Source: Stenogyne calaminthoides (taxonomy: Eukaryota; Streptophyta; Magnoliopsida; Lamiales; Lamiaceae). Taken from it: a stretch of 64,000 bases of DNA. Positions 48,880 to 60,662 of the stretch are shown here, piece by piece (position 1 is the first letter of the stretch; each line of letters starts with the position of its first letter). The DNA is taken from NCBI GenBank assembly GCA_037126765.1, contig JBBCBC010000002.1, positions 43,280,889 through 43,344,888 of the forward strand, read 5' to 3'. The notes beneath the pieces were generated by a model. It was not told the origin of the DNA and searched no databases. It saw only the letters and a program-made list of their open reading frames with translations. The translations under genes were made by a program, and so were the position numbers.

Positions 48880-50470
48880 AAGACATAATATACCGTACTT
48901 GATAATTCCATTTCTAAATTTAAAAAAGAGGTTATAAATAATCAGACGGGCTTATATTTCCGAACTACTAAAATTTAAATATCATTAACCAAATGTGATC
49001 AGGATAGGTGGGATAATACATCTACCCCACGCTTATCAGCAAACAGGTTAAAACTTGTCGATAGAAGAATTCATACAAGAAAAATTAGTCGGTACCCATG
49101 TATTCATCATAAAATAATGATTTTAGCACGTGGACTTTTAGTTCCCATGTTTAAAGTATGTGGTCCTTTTTAGTTTTTGGCTGATATTTTATGCGCTTTC
49201 TCTAGGTTGGTCCACTAAATAGTGTAGGCCACTATTTTGTATCTTCTCAAGTATGATTAATTACAGTTAAATTTCTATATTCTACTTTTTCGTATTTATT
49301 TGATGTTTCACCGTGTTGAATTTTTAATATAACCCAAAATATAATGACACATTGAATATATTATTATTTTATCTATATTATAAAATATAAAGTGAAACAT
49401 TAATTATAAAACAGACGATGTCATTTCGATTAATTTTATATATATACATGCATACAACATGTAAACATATTAGGTATTCCCACGTGTCTCCAGCCATAAT
49501 GTTTTTTAAGCTGAGAGCGTGACACGCTTGCGAGTGAGTTCGACTTTTATTTATTGCGAATCTGCGAAAGGGCTCTACTCGCTTATATACCTGTTTGGAC
49601 TGAGAAAAGATAAACAAAATTGTTTTATTATTTATGATCTTAAAAATAAAAAACATGGTTAGATATGCTGATGAACTTGTCTGGTTGAAGTGAAGAAGAT
49701 GCAATGACATCTCCATTAGTATTCAATGCATATGGCATAAATTGCAAAACAATAAATTTACGCATTAACTAATTTTGGTGACGTGCCTTTAATTTTCTGA
49801 AAAATCGAGATAGGCAATAAACAATAAATTTAATCGAGTGTTCTTATCATGGATATATAGTTTAATAGCGCTCCCTTTTGATAAATAATACTAATGTACA
49901 AACATAATAGATCGAGAGTAAGTCTAGTGTGAAAATTTTCATGTATGAAAATCTATAAAATTGTGCTAAAATTCTAAATCAACAATCTACACCCTAAACA
50001 CTAAATAATGAACTCTAAATTATGATTTATTCGGGTCGGGTGAACCATGAATCACTTGGGCTGAGTGAACCATGAACCACTCAATTTTATCTTACCTTCA
50101 CCAATTACAAAATTTGATTATAAATTAAAAAAATTTCATGTATAAAAATTTTCATAATAGACCTTGTCATAGATTGAACCTAATTGATTAAACTCAATGA
50201 GGATTGAGGTCTGTATACAAAATCACAGCGGCCATATTTTTTTTTCCTCCTCAACATATACTTGGTGAGGTCAATACATATATATCCTTATTTAAATATT
50301 AAGAAGTTTATAATTAATAAATAATCTTGGTACTCCTCTTTCTTGTTCAGTGTGCTTATTGATATAAAATGTTGTGCATGACCAAGGAGATTTTAGAAAG
50401 AGATATTAATTTTTTTTATCTAGAAGATTTTGACTTTTTTTTTTTTTTCATAATTCTAGATATTCGGAAT
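48880..50470. other. AT-rich intergenic DNA
   Basis: No supported gene or element boundary. Frames here have no recognisable motif and composition is strongly AT-rich. It probably contains old, unrecognisable insertions. Confidence 0.55.
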
Positions 50471-50790
50471 TCATTTGGCAAGGTGAGCCTTTGTTGGAAC
50501 ATTCCTTTCATTAAAATCTTTCTCGTGAGGAAGGAAAACTATACTTTTCTTACTATCCCAAAAAGCATTTGGATGTTCATTATAAATTTTTAAAGAAAAT
50601 ATATTATGGACAAGTTTGATTTTTTCTTGTAATTTAGGATTTTCTAATTCATTTTCTATTGTAAGATAATTAACTTCTTCTTTCAAAGAGTTGGTATGAA
50701 AGATATTTCTGCCTACTTGTTCTGGTAGTTTATTAAGAACTCTTTGGATTTGTTTATTTATAAATTGGAAAGATATTTCATTTTGATGAT
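50471..50790 (-). pseudogene. Endogenous caulimovirid (pararetrovirus)-like polymerase relic
   Basis: On the minus strand a fragment of about 70-100 residues resembles the stretch just before and at the start of the reverse transcriptase of plant pararetroviruses (Caulimoviridae), including a charged segment followed by an FLPHEKDF-like and NVPTKA-like motif. It is truncated within the RT start and has no catalytic motifs. Stops and frame breaks surround it, so it is a molecular fossil and not an active virus. A similarly decayed open stretch at about 51240-51080 may be an upstream part. Identification is from motif memory only; a Ty3-type source is the main alternative. Confidence 0.5.
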
Positions 50791-50794
50791 ACTA

Positions 50795-51600
50795 TTAATC
50801 CTTTATATTCAAGCCTTTTGTGTCATTGGAGCCTTTTTTCTTGTCCTTTGATCATGCCTCATTTGGCAATTTGCAATCTTTTTGTCAATCAATCAACTTC
50901 TCCATATTTTGTAATGATGTTCGTCATGAACTTTGAGAATTTTATTTCGTATCTTTAAATTTCTCTATTAGGGGGTCTTTCAAGAGATTAAAAGACAGAT
51001 AGGTACTCGGATTTTTTTTGAGATAACATCATCTGGGTCTTGAGGTCTTGCTCTAAAATACTAAAAATATTTTTATTGTCTGAACCGGAAACCATTTGAT
51101 TTTGAATCTGCACATTCCATATGTTTAAAAAGATCTTTTTTCATTTCTTTGACATATATTTCGACAATACGTTCTTCAGGAAGAGCACCAACATATTTTT
51201 GGGAAATTATTCTTAAAGATTTTTCTTCCTTTTTCTCATCATTTTTAAGTTTTATAATTTGTTTGGTCTATTACTGAATTTAAAGCTAATCAAGATACAC
51301 TCAATAATGTATTTTAGTATCAAACTCATCCAGGTTATACTCATTTACAAATTTACAATATCATTATTACTTTTCAGATACAATTGGAAGAAGGATCTCA
51401 TTTTAAAATCGTGCATGCACTCAATAATGTATTTTAGTATAATTATATATTTAAGTGTAATAAATTATAAATTTCAATAAAAAAATTATAAATTTCTAAA
51501 ATATGTGCATACAAGATTTTAGCAATTTTAAAATTTTACTAAACCTTGTTTGTGTCTCCTTAAGGGGTAAAATTCCCTTAAAAAAGGAAAATAAGAGAAC
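50795..51600. other. AT-rich DNA upstream of the LanC-like gene
   Basis: It holds possible further decayed viral-like sequence at the left. A direct repeat of about 28 bp beginning CACTCAATAATGTATTTTAG occurs at 51298 and 51418, enclosing AT-rich sequence. No gene seen. Confidence 0.5.
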
Positions 51601-51631
51601 CTTGTTTGTGTCCCCTGTCATTCGCAACATA

Positions 51632-51640
51632 ACACGTGGC
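51632..51640 (+). promoter_or_regulatory. G-box / ABRE-like element upstream of the LanC-like gene
   Basis: ACACGTGGC lies about 150 bp before the TATA box. It is the core bound by ABF/bZIP factors in abscisic-acid-responsive promoters. It is of interest because GCR2-family proteins were once linked to ABA signalling; a single motif proves nothing. Confidence 0.4.
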
Positions 51641-51778
51641 AGTCGCTGAGAGCATCCCACCGCCAATAGATGTCCACGTTCCTACGCGCGCGCACACGCG
51701 ATTATTACTCCGTCCCCTACCGTACTAGCATAATTATCCATGTAGCCTCAAGTGTGTTTCATTTCATGCGCATCACTC

Positions 51779-51786
51779 TATAAATA
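51779..51786 (+). promoter_or_regulatory. TATA box of the LanC-like gene
   Basis: TATAAATA lies 113 bp before the ATG, leaving a leader of about 80 bp that ends in a GAGAGAGAGAGA run. Confidence 0.65.
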
Positions 51787-51891
51787 ATTAAACACCCAAC
51801 TTAAAGCACCAGATTTTTCTTCAATTATCCAAAACAATCGTCACTATCAAACTCTGATATTTTTAGCTCAAGGATTTTAGAGAGAGAGAGA

Positions 51892-54800
51892 ATGTCGTCT
51901 TCGGTGGTTGAATACGCTTCACAAGAAAGCAACACCACCAATACCTGCGAAGATGCAGACCAATGCTGCAAATTGCTCTCACCTAATTGTGATCCAACGG
52001 CTTCAAATCTTTCCCTCTCAATTGATGATTTTCTCACAGCCGCTATCTGCCTCAAGGATCAGGTTTCCGTTTTTTTCTGTTATTTGGTCTCAAATTTACA
52101 CGAATTAGCTAGCGTCTGTTAATGTGTAGCATTCAATTGCATAGGTTATGTATATTTACTAAATTTTGAGTGCGAATGGATAATATCCCCAATTATGCGC
52201 AAGCAGAGTATCAGCTGGAGTGGTTTTTGTGCGTTTTTACAGTATATAGTTTCCAATTTTGTGAGGTTGAATGTAATTTGAAATGGTGATGGGTGATGAT
52301 TAGGTGGTGGAAACGACGTGGATACAACGTGGAAGTAAAAAGGCATTGAACCCCACAGTTTGTACGGGCCTGTTGGGCACGGCTTTCTCGTGTTTGCGGT
52401 CGTATGAGGCCACCGGAAACCACCGCGACTTGCAGTTGTGCTCCGAAATCGTCGACGCTTGCGCCACCGCTGGTTCTAACTCTAACAGGTAGCTTCAAAA
52501 TTCCGTTATTTATATTGCGAACACAGTTTGGGGGGTTTGTTTCCAATTTCTCGATTTTTATCACTCAGTAAACCACTTTTGATGTTTAATTTAGATGCAC
52601 AGATAGGTGCAGATTACTGTCTCTATATGAAAAATTCATCAGTATTCTAAAGTTTGCCTACAGTCTAGAGTCTACACATATACCTTAAATTGGTTATGTT
52701 AACAGAAAATTGATCTAGGAACTATACAATATGGCAAGACAGTTTTCACTTGTCTTAGTTAATATTGGAGATAATTGAACACATTTTTCCTGTTTTAATA
52801 AATGAAGCCAAGGCTTTGGCGTATGCTTATTTGTTTTATACCTTTATTTGCTCCGAGCCTGATTTATATTTTCTTCTTGTCACCAATCTGTCCAAACTTC
52901 ACGTTGTGTTCTTTAATATTTGAAAGTGTTTCTCCGCATACCAATGCATGTTTATTGGCAGATGAGTAAAATAAATTATCTAAATAATGAAGTGATCTTT
53001 GTTTTTTGTGTTGGGCTATTTGAAATACATCTTCTGTACCCAATTAGTTGTCTTGCTGAGGGTTTTGAATTTTGGTCTCAGTTTTATAGGATTTTCATGT
53101 CTAGAGTCTAGATTGATGTTTAACTCTGGTGTTGAGTTACAAATACTGTAAATATATTCAATTATTTCAATCATAGTCCAATATGTTAAGTTTTCTAGCG
53201 TTAGATATTTTCAGCAAATGGTCAAATTATATGGAAATATAGGAAGTATTGATGGTTTTTCAGAGAAATTTTTCGTGTGGGGAATTTGTGGATATACCAT
53301 CTAATATGCCATGAGTCAACTGTCAGATATCAGCCATGTGGTTAAGAAATAATTGGTTGAGGACAAGGCTTTTTAAGGTCCGACATATTTAGAACACTAA
53401 GTAGCTAGCCAATTTTAAGATATTCATTTGTGGTGTTGATTTGTTATCGGAGGAACTAAGGGGTTACTTCAATTTGGGAACTAAGGGCCCGCTTGGTATG
53501 ACTAGTGAGAGAATTCCGTCTCATCTAAAAGCTCGAGCTTGTAGAGAGGGTCGGGAATAATATATTTACTTAATTTCCCTCAACATTCCCCCTCACTCGT
53601 GGGCCGAATCATTGCATCTGCTCTCTAGAGAGGAGGCCCAACAGAGTGGACAATTTAAATGGGTGGAGTGCTTCCACGGGAATCGAACCCACAACCTGGG
53701 CTCTGATACCATGAGAGAATTTCGTCTCATCTAAAAACTCGAGCTTGTAGAGAGGGTCGGGAATAATATATTTACTTAATTTCCCTCAACAACTAGGGAA
53801 TGGTAATGGGTATCGTTGAGGGGTCAATTACTAAGGGTTATTGATTGCATTGTTATTGCTTGGTTAGAACTTAGAACATCAACAATGGGTATCATGTGAG
53901 GTGGGTTGAGTGAGTGGGGGTAATCAATTGCTTACTTCTATTCCCATTACTTATGTATCAAAACTACCAAGCAACATCAATAGAAGTGATTTCCATTACC
54001 CTCAAACAAGCGGACCCTAAATTTATCATTCAAGCTTTTGATTACTCATGATCTTCTCTTACATTTTCATGAGTTCTCAAACATAATCCTTACTTCTTTT
54101 GCTGTTTCCAGGCATGTCACTTTTATTTGTGGTAGAGGAGGGATTTACGCGCTTGGTGCCATCACTGCGAATTACTCCGGGGACCAAATGAAGCGTGACT
54201 TCTATTTGGACTGTTTCCTTGAGGTAACATCATACTACTTGTTAATCGTTTCCAAGCACAAGTGTATTAGCATCTTATTTGTAATGATTAAATTGTGGTC
54301 CGTATCTGTTGTAGTAGTTGAATCAGTCTCTTGACTGTGAATAGAAATGCCCTGCAGTCTACTGACTAGTGGCTAGACATCTCCATTAACTCTGGACCCT
54401 AAAATGTCAAATTTGTGGACCTGCATCTTTCCCTGAGGCCAACTCGGAGATATGGATTAAATATATATAAATGTCACAGGTTTAAATATTGTTTAATTGT
54501 ATATGGATTGTTAATACAAAATTATTCTTGGAGAACATAGTCTGAGTATGGCTTAACAAAAGCTATCTGGTCTCCGTCAAAGGAGGAAAATTCTATATTT
54601 TGACCTTGATGTTCAAATGCAGATTAATTTTACATCTGTTTCATGCAGTATATGGAGTATGGTTTTACTGGTGTGTCGTGTGTATTCCATTGCATTGGAA
54701 GTACAGTATGCTAACGTTATCATGATTTGTTGTCACATTTGAACATATTTTTCCTTGTATTTTTTTTATGATTGTTTCTTTTCCTCTTTGATATTGGTTG

Positions 54801-56053
54801 TCTATCGTTGATTGTTATAAAATAAGCATTCATTTTTTCTAAATAAAATTTTGATTTCACAGTTTTTCCTCACTCTCTATTTGTTGGAATATGAACTTTC
54901 TATGTTAAATTAGATGGCACAGGAGAGAGCTCTTCCTGTTGGACCCGAGGAAGGGGGGCTCGGAATGTCATACGATCTTCTTTATGGACGAGCTGGATTT
55001 CTATGGACTGCTCTGTTATTAAACAAATACTTAGGATGTCAAACAATCCTCAACGATCTTCTCATGCCAATTGTGGGAGCAGTGGTAGCAGGCGGGCGTG
55101 CAGGTGCTTCTGATAACAAAGCTTGCCCTCTCATGTACAGGTGGCATGGGACTCGATACTGGGGGACAGCTCATGGCCTTGCTGGTATTTTACACGTATT
55201 ATTACATTTCCCCCTGTCTGGAGACGATATGGAGGACGTAAAGTCGACATTGAGGTACATGATGAGTAACAGGTTCCCGCGTAGTGGAAATTATCCTGTA
55301 AGCGAAGGAAACCCGAGGGACAAGCTGGTGCAATGGTCCCATGGAGCTGGTGGAATAGCTCTTACTCTGTGCAAAGCATCAGAGGTCAAGTCACTTTACA
55401 GTAAAATAACTAATACGGAGTACTTTTTACTGAAATAACTAATTCTATCAAACTAATACATTTTAATGAAAACTCTCGAAAACTAATACTAATTAAAAAG
55501 CAAATTTTAGAATTGGTCCCTTGTTTTGAGTGTTCGGCGATTTTAGTCCCATACAAATCAATTTTCTCGATTAAGTCCTATAAATTTTAAAATGTTGGAA
55601 CTAAATAACATTTTAAAATTTATAAGACTTAATCGAGAAAATTGTTTCGTAAAGACTTTTTTGTAGATCTATGTATTTGGGGATAATTAATTTTTTGTCT
55701 TCTTGCAGGTATTTGCAAATGATAGAGAATTCCGGGATGCAGCCATTGAAGCTGGAGAAGTAGTTTGGAACAATGGGTTGGGAAAGAAGATGGGATTGAC
55801 TGACGGCATTGCTGGCAATGCCTATGCCTTCTTGTCACTTTTTCGCCTCACGGGAGAGAGTATATACGAAGAACGAGCAAAGGCGTTTGCGAGCTACTTG
55901 TATCACAATGCCAGCTGGAAGATGACGGAAGAGCATCCTGCAGGCGAAATGGGGCATACATACTCCTTATTCCAAGGACTAGCTGGTGTTGCTTGTCTTT
56001 GGTTCGACTTGCTCGCACCTCAAGACTCCAGATTTCCGGGCTATGAAGTATGA
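51892..56053 (+). CDS. LanC-like protein (GCR2/GCL family), 5 exons, 427 aa
   Basis: Exons 51892-52062, 52304-52488, 54112-54223, 54914-55384 and 55709-56053 join with GT-AG introns into an open 427-residue frame. Family landmarks are HVTFICGRGGIYALGA, GMSYDLLYGRAGFLW, YWGTAHGLAGILHVLL, DKLVQWSHGAGGIALTL, GIAGNAYAFLSLFRLTG and GEMGHTYSLFQGLAG, corresponding to the alpha/alpha-barrel of LanC proteins. Bacterial LanC and mammalian LANCL enzymes bind zinc through Cys, Cys and His in two CHG boxes. Here the boxes read W-S298-H-G and L-T344-D345-G, so all three ligands are replaced. Plant GCR2 was proposed, then disputed, as a G-protein-coupled ABA receptor; it is not a seven-helix receptor. The biochemical role is unknown. 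Intron 2 (1.6 kb) carries a MITE with a TRIM inside. Confidence 0.93.
53485..54017. mobile_element. Tourist-like (PIF/Harbinger) MITE in intron 2 of the LanC-like gene
   Basis: The ends GGGCCCGCTTGG and, on the other strand, GGGTCCGCTTGT form a short inverted repeat, and TAA flanks both sides (53482-53484, 54018-54020), the PIF/Harbinger target. Without the inserted TRIM and its duplication the MITE would be about 242 bp. It has no coding capacity. Confidence 0.75.
53506..53791 (-). mobile_element. TRIM element (286 bp) inserted in the Tourist MITE
   Basis: Two nearly identical 80-bp terminal repeats (53506-53585 and 53712-53791, TGAGAGAATT...CCTCAACA) enclose 126 bp and are flanked by ACTAG (53501-53505, 53792-53796). 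Read on the minus strand, TGGTATCAGAGC, the initiator-tRNA-Met primer-binding site, touches one repeat (53700-53711), and a GTGAGGGGGAA purine tract touches the other. This is a terminal-repeat retrotransposon in miniature, with no protein. The interior also contains a tRNA B-box-like GGTTCGATTCCC. Confidence 0.92.
55385..55708 (+). other. Intron 4 of the LanC-like gene with an internal inverted repeat
   Basis: Within the 324-bp intron, TTAAGTCCTATAAATTTTAA (55574-55593) and its inverse TTAAAATTTATAAGACTTAA (55612-55631) form a palindrome, together with flanking TTTTCTCGA and TCGAGAAAA words. It is probably the end of a short MITE, and no target duplication is obvious. Confidence 0.5.
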
Positions 56054-56106
56054 GTAGTTGATATTGCAACTGTAATCACTACTACTTATTTAGGCTTGCA
56101 CAGCTG

Positions 56107-58064
56107 TGTTGGGATTATACTGGAAAATATGTTTTTACTTTGTATAATCAAAAACTGAATTTCAGACTTATTTACTGAAATAAATTGTTTATCACTGATG
56201 CTTTAAATATTATCGAATGTTACATATATTTACTGCATAACTGTTCAATAAATAGTACGTGTTACATTATAGTTAATTTAGTGATATCAGATCACGAAGA
56301 TTAAATTAAACAAATCCCTTGTAACTAAAAAAAGACGCTATTCACGACCTAGATGGAAATGAACAATCCATCGTAAAAAGGTTGAAGTGTAAGGCTCAGA
56401 TTGACTTGTCTTGACCAAGAGATTACACTTTAGTGCATGAATGATGATTGAATAGGACCTACGTGAGGACAAATTCTTGAATCGAACAAGGAAGAATTAG
56501 GCGCCGATGGTTCGTTATTTCTTAATCTTCGCTTCCTTAAATAGGATCACGTGTGATTGGTAACTATTCTTTTGACTTATCATGGGTAGAGAATCAACGA
56601 GATTCAATACTTTTTATATTTGGACAATATTATTGGTCACATGTGATTGCTAAGATTTAATACGGAGAATCGTGTGCAAAGACGCTTTGTTTGATTTGCC
56701 CCCTTGGGAGGTTCATAAGTTTTATCATACCAAATCTTTTGCAAGTGGAATTAGTTTTCGGTATGGATAATAATGTTGAACCGATTCTTGACCAAGGATA
56801 AAAATATTAATTAATGGAAAGCTATTCAAATTGGCTTGAATTAATTAATGGGCTAGATAATCTTAAACACGAGAAATAATAATCGGGAGCCATATTGACT
56901 GTAATATGGGTTAAGATGGATAGTGCAATATTAATTATGTAGTGAGATTAATTAATATTTATGGGCTTGAATAATATTGTGGCTCAATATTGATAATTCA
57001 AGATCCATTGGAAGATTTAATCTTAATTCTCCTAAAGGCCCCCTGAGAAGCCCAACATATTGTCCAATAACTGAAAAAAGGTGTTTAAAATAAAATAAAT
57101 ATTGTTGCTTATTTTTCCTAATTATTTTCGAAATTTATAGATCAAAGGGGAGAAAGATTTTCTTTGAATTTTGTTATTGAATGAAGATATGTATTCTTGG
57201 AATACAAGATTATCTCATTAAATTCAAGAAATCTCCCACTTGGTTGTTTATAAATAAAATTTCGAAATTTTTTAAAGATAAAGGGCAAGAAAGATTTTCT
57301 TGATTTTCTTGAAAATATATTATGGAAGATATGTATTTCTTGAAATACAAGAATATCTCATAAATTCAAGAAGATCCAAATCTTGGATTCTTGCCTATAA
57401 TTTCGAAAATATCCCATAACAAAGAGTAGGTGGGATTTTGTGGAATATTATAATTATGAGAAAAAGAATATATGAGATATATTCAAGATTTCTTGGAGAT
57501 CAAAAAAAGATTTTCCCACATTATTTTTTACCCAAAATTTCGTCCACCACCCTCTATGAATAGGGGATGAATGTTTCATTCCCAGCAACACACGAAAATT
57601 GGTTTTTCGGAAAAATATCAGCGTCGATAAAATATCAAATATTTTGTAACGTCGACAGATTGTATTTTTTTTCTAAAGATGTCAATTGAGTAGTGTACAA
57701 TTCCATGTGCTGGAAAAATTAGTAAATCCACAAAGGTGGTGCAACATAATTTATTTTCCTTTTGTTAATTGTTCACAAGTGTCCTTCCACCGGATAGTCG
57801 AACTAGAAATTTAAGGGAATACTTGGGAAGTTCTTTTCGTTAGTCCAATCACCCGATCATCAACGTCATCCCAAGAGGTACGTTCAATTAAACTAGTAGA
57901 ATTCCGCATGCGTAGGATTTACGTGAATTAATTATATGCATGATATGTTGTTGAATTATTATTTGAATTAATATATGATTAATTCATGCTAGTAATAAAT
58001 ATAAGAATTAAATTTGTACTTAAATATTCACCCCGAATAGATCTGTGCAACTTATTCCCCAACA
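56107..58064 (+). repeat. 5' LTR of the Copia element (1,958 bp)
   Basis: TGTTGGGATTATACTGG...TTATTCCCCAACA. It differs from the 499 visible bases of the 3' copy by a few percent, including small indels. It contains two copies of a block with CTTGGAATACAAGATTATCT near 57195 and a variant near 57330. Confidence 0.92.
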
Positions 58065-58066
58065 AC

Positions 58067-58080
58067 TGGTATCAGAGCCA
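58067..58080 (+). other. Primer-binding site (initiator tRNA-Met)
   Basis: TGGTATCAGAGCCA lies 2 bp after the 5' LTR. It is complementary to the 3' end of initiator tRNA-Met, the usual primer for plant Copia reverse transcription. Confidence 0.92.
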
Positions 58081-59600
58081 CGGTTTCGGGCTCTGAATTT
58101 TTTAAATTGTAATTTAGTTCGCTGACATTAAATTTGAAATTGGATAGTAGAATTGCTAGATCTGTTTTGCAGGTATCCAATTATCATGGAATTTAATGTG
58201 TTTATTTATGCATGCATATAAATTGTGGTTTTTAATTCGATTCGTTCGGATTCGTTTTGCCTCTTGAGAAAATCCATGAGTAGATTAGGATTTGTTTGAT
58301 TTGTTCAATGTAATAGACTAGTCTAGATCTAGGTTTATTTATTTTTTGTAAATAAATTGCTTAGGATCGTAAAAAACGAGGACGAGACGAAGAATTAAAG
58401 GACAAAATCCGAAACAAGGCGTAGGGCGGGCGTCGTCGCAAAAATCGTGCAAGTGAGGAGGACGCTACAGAAAGACGCGACGGGCGGCGGGCGAGGCCGA
58501 CGGCAACCTGAGATCTCGCAGCGCGACGGGCGGGCGCAAAGACGCGGACCATGAATCTTGTGACCGCCACTGACGGAGGCGGACGCTTGAGTGACTGACG
58601 GATACCACGATCTTGGCCGCCGAAAGTACCACAAGGCGAGGCGGGCGAGGGCGCCAGACGTCGCTGCCGAAATCTGCCGAGCCCCCGCCAAGGCGTGAGG
58701 CGAGGCGCGGGCGACGCTTGCCGAGGCCGCCGAGAGCCTGAACTTCGCAAGTGGCGGCGGATGCAGACGCATCATCATTGCGAGCTACTGGCATGGCGTT
58801 TCGAGACGAGTATTTTCCGAGACGATCGAGTGGGAAAAAATTGAAGGCGGTGTTTCTTCAAGATCAAGCCAAGAAAAATCAAACCATTACAATTGGATAA
58901 TTGCGGCCCAATATGTTTTATTTTTTCGCTTTGCTTTGATTTATTATTTTATCTTATGCTTTATTTAATTTGTTTAAATGTGTTTGCATGAGAGTTGCCC
59001 AATAAAAAAAATCTCACCTTCAAAATTACTAAGTATGTTTAAATAATTAATTGACAATTTTATTAGGATAATAAAATTGAATTAATTTTGACCTCCATGA
59101 TTTATTTATTTGTGAATTCTTTTGGAGAAATTCCCTACGGGGATGGTCAAAAGATAGCTTTCACATGAATGAATTCCAAATGGATGATTGTGGTTATTAT
59201 TATTAGTGGCGACGACCCTCCCCACGAGGTGCTCGTTCAATACTGAAATAATAATCTCAGATTTAATCATGGTTATTACTTAGGTATAAAATTGATATGC
59301 ATATACTTCCTCAAGTCCCCGTCAATTTTATATTGGTCAATCGAGCCAACCATTTAATCTGGATATTAAAGGTTTGTAAATCGTTTAACCTGCTTGAATG
59401 TGTTTAAATAATGACCCACCCAACGTGGCTTATTTAAACTGTTTTGAGATGTTGGCTGATGCATGTTCATATTTTTTTTTAGATTTTAATATGATGCATG
59501 TGATCGAACCTTGTGATATACTTGTGCTTATGCATATAGTTATTTATTTCAGTTCAGCATGTCGTAACCTTTTTAATCCACTAGTAATATACTTAAAGTC
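58081..59600 (+). other. Leader of the Copia element with a GC-rich block
   Basis: Between the primer-binding site and gag lies 1.5 kb without a supported protein. The part 58375-58800 is strikingly GC-rich (many CGGGCGG, GACGCG, CGAGGC words), unlike the AT-rich element around it. The minus-strand open frames there follow from the low AT content and show no known motif. The rest is AT-rich. Confidence 0.7.
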
Positions 59601-59608
59601 AATACAAT

Positions 59609-60596
59609 ATGTATGGAAACTATATTGATTGGAAAATTATAATTGTCCTAACTGCACAAAAGCACAAGTGGATTCTTGACACACCAAAATCAGATGAGCC
59701 AACTGACGAGTCAAAAATGAGGGACTCGTTAGATCACCTTGCGAGAGATGTCGTCGCTGAAAATGGTGGAGGGAAAACCCGTAAGGGATTACGTCCTCAA
59801 AATAGATGGTCCATCTGAACAAACTTGAGATTCTGAGTGCAGATTATGATCTGGAGACTCAGATGAATTTGGTATTTCACTCTGCGCTAAAAAGTTTACG
59901 AGCATTTTGGCCTCATTGGTGATTTCTTTGCAAGCTTTGGTCTCGGAGAAAATCGATGGGGCACCAAACTCAAGCTTTAACGGCAAGTGGTAAGTCTTCA
60001 TTTTCTAGGCCAAGGGAAGGCAAGAAAAAGAAGAGGACCAAATGCCATAAGCAATAAAACTTAACTGTTGCCAAGGGCAATGGTAAGATGAGGAATGCTT
60101 GTGGTGTCAAGGGAAAATCCAAAGAGGAAGTGCTTAAACTGCGGTGAAAGAGGACAATGGAGGTTTGTCTGTTCCAACCCCAAAAGGGATGGAAAGAAAG
60201 GTAATTCTCACGCACTAGTTGTTGAAACTTGTTTAGCGGCGTATACTTCTCATTCGTGGGTGGTTGATACGAGATCTACTAATCATGTTTGCTTCACGGG
60301 TTCAAACTAATCCGACAACTTAGTGGGAGTGAGATCCTCATCACACTGGGCGATGTTACGGAAGTAGAAATTATTGCAATGCTACGTAAGTGGCAGATAT
60401 TGCAATCTTACGATAAGAATAATTATTGCAATACTACGCAAGTAGCGAGATATTGCAATGCTTTACATGAGAAGTGGTTAAAGCAAATGGGAGAAGTGCT
60501 CTGTCTTTTTAAAGATGAAGTTTTTTTTTTAGATTATCTTTATGTTCCCAGTTTTGGAAAGAATTCACTTTCAGTTTCTAAAATTTGATTAAAGGA
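59609..60596 (+). pseudogene. Copia gag and protease remnant
   Basis: The start of gag is recognisable (DWKIIIVLTAQKHKWILDTP), then frames break repeatedly. A zinc knuckle at about 60125-60170 reads CLNCGERGQWRFVC, with Gln in place of the usual His. The protease box at about 60256 reads VVDTRSTNHVC, where the family has D-S-G-A, so the catalytic Gly is lost. Part of the gag body is missing. Confidence 0.8.
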
Positions 60597-60662
60597 CACT
60601 AAGTTTCTTCTAATAAGAATGACATCATTTCTTGAAATGATGAGTGTATCTGTTATGGGACA

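Noticed and set aside
58361..58794. Three overlapping minus-strand frames of 109-129 aa
   Set aside because: They lie in a GC-rich block where stop codons are rare, inside a Copia leader on the opposite strand, and are low-complexity Arg/Ala/Ser/Pro-rich without motifs.
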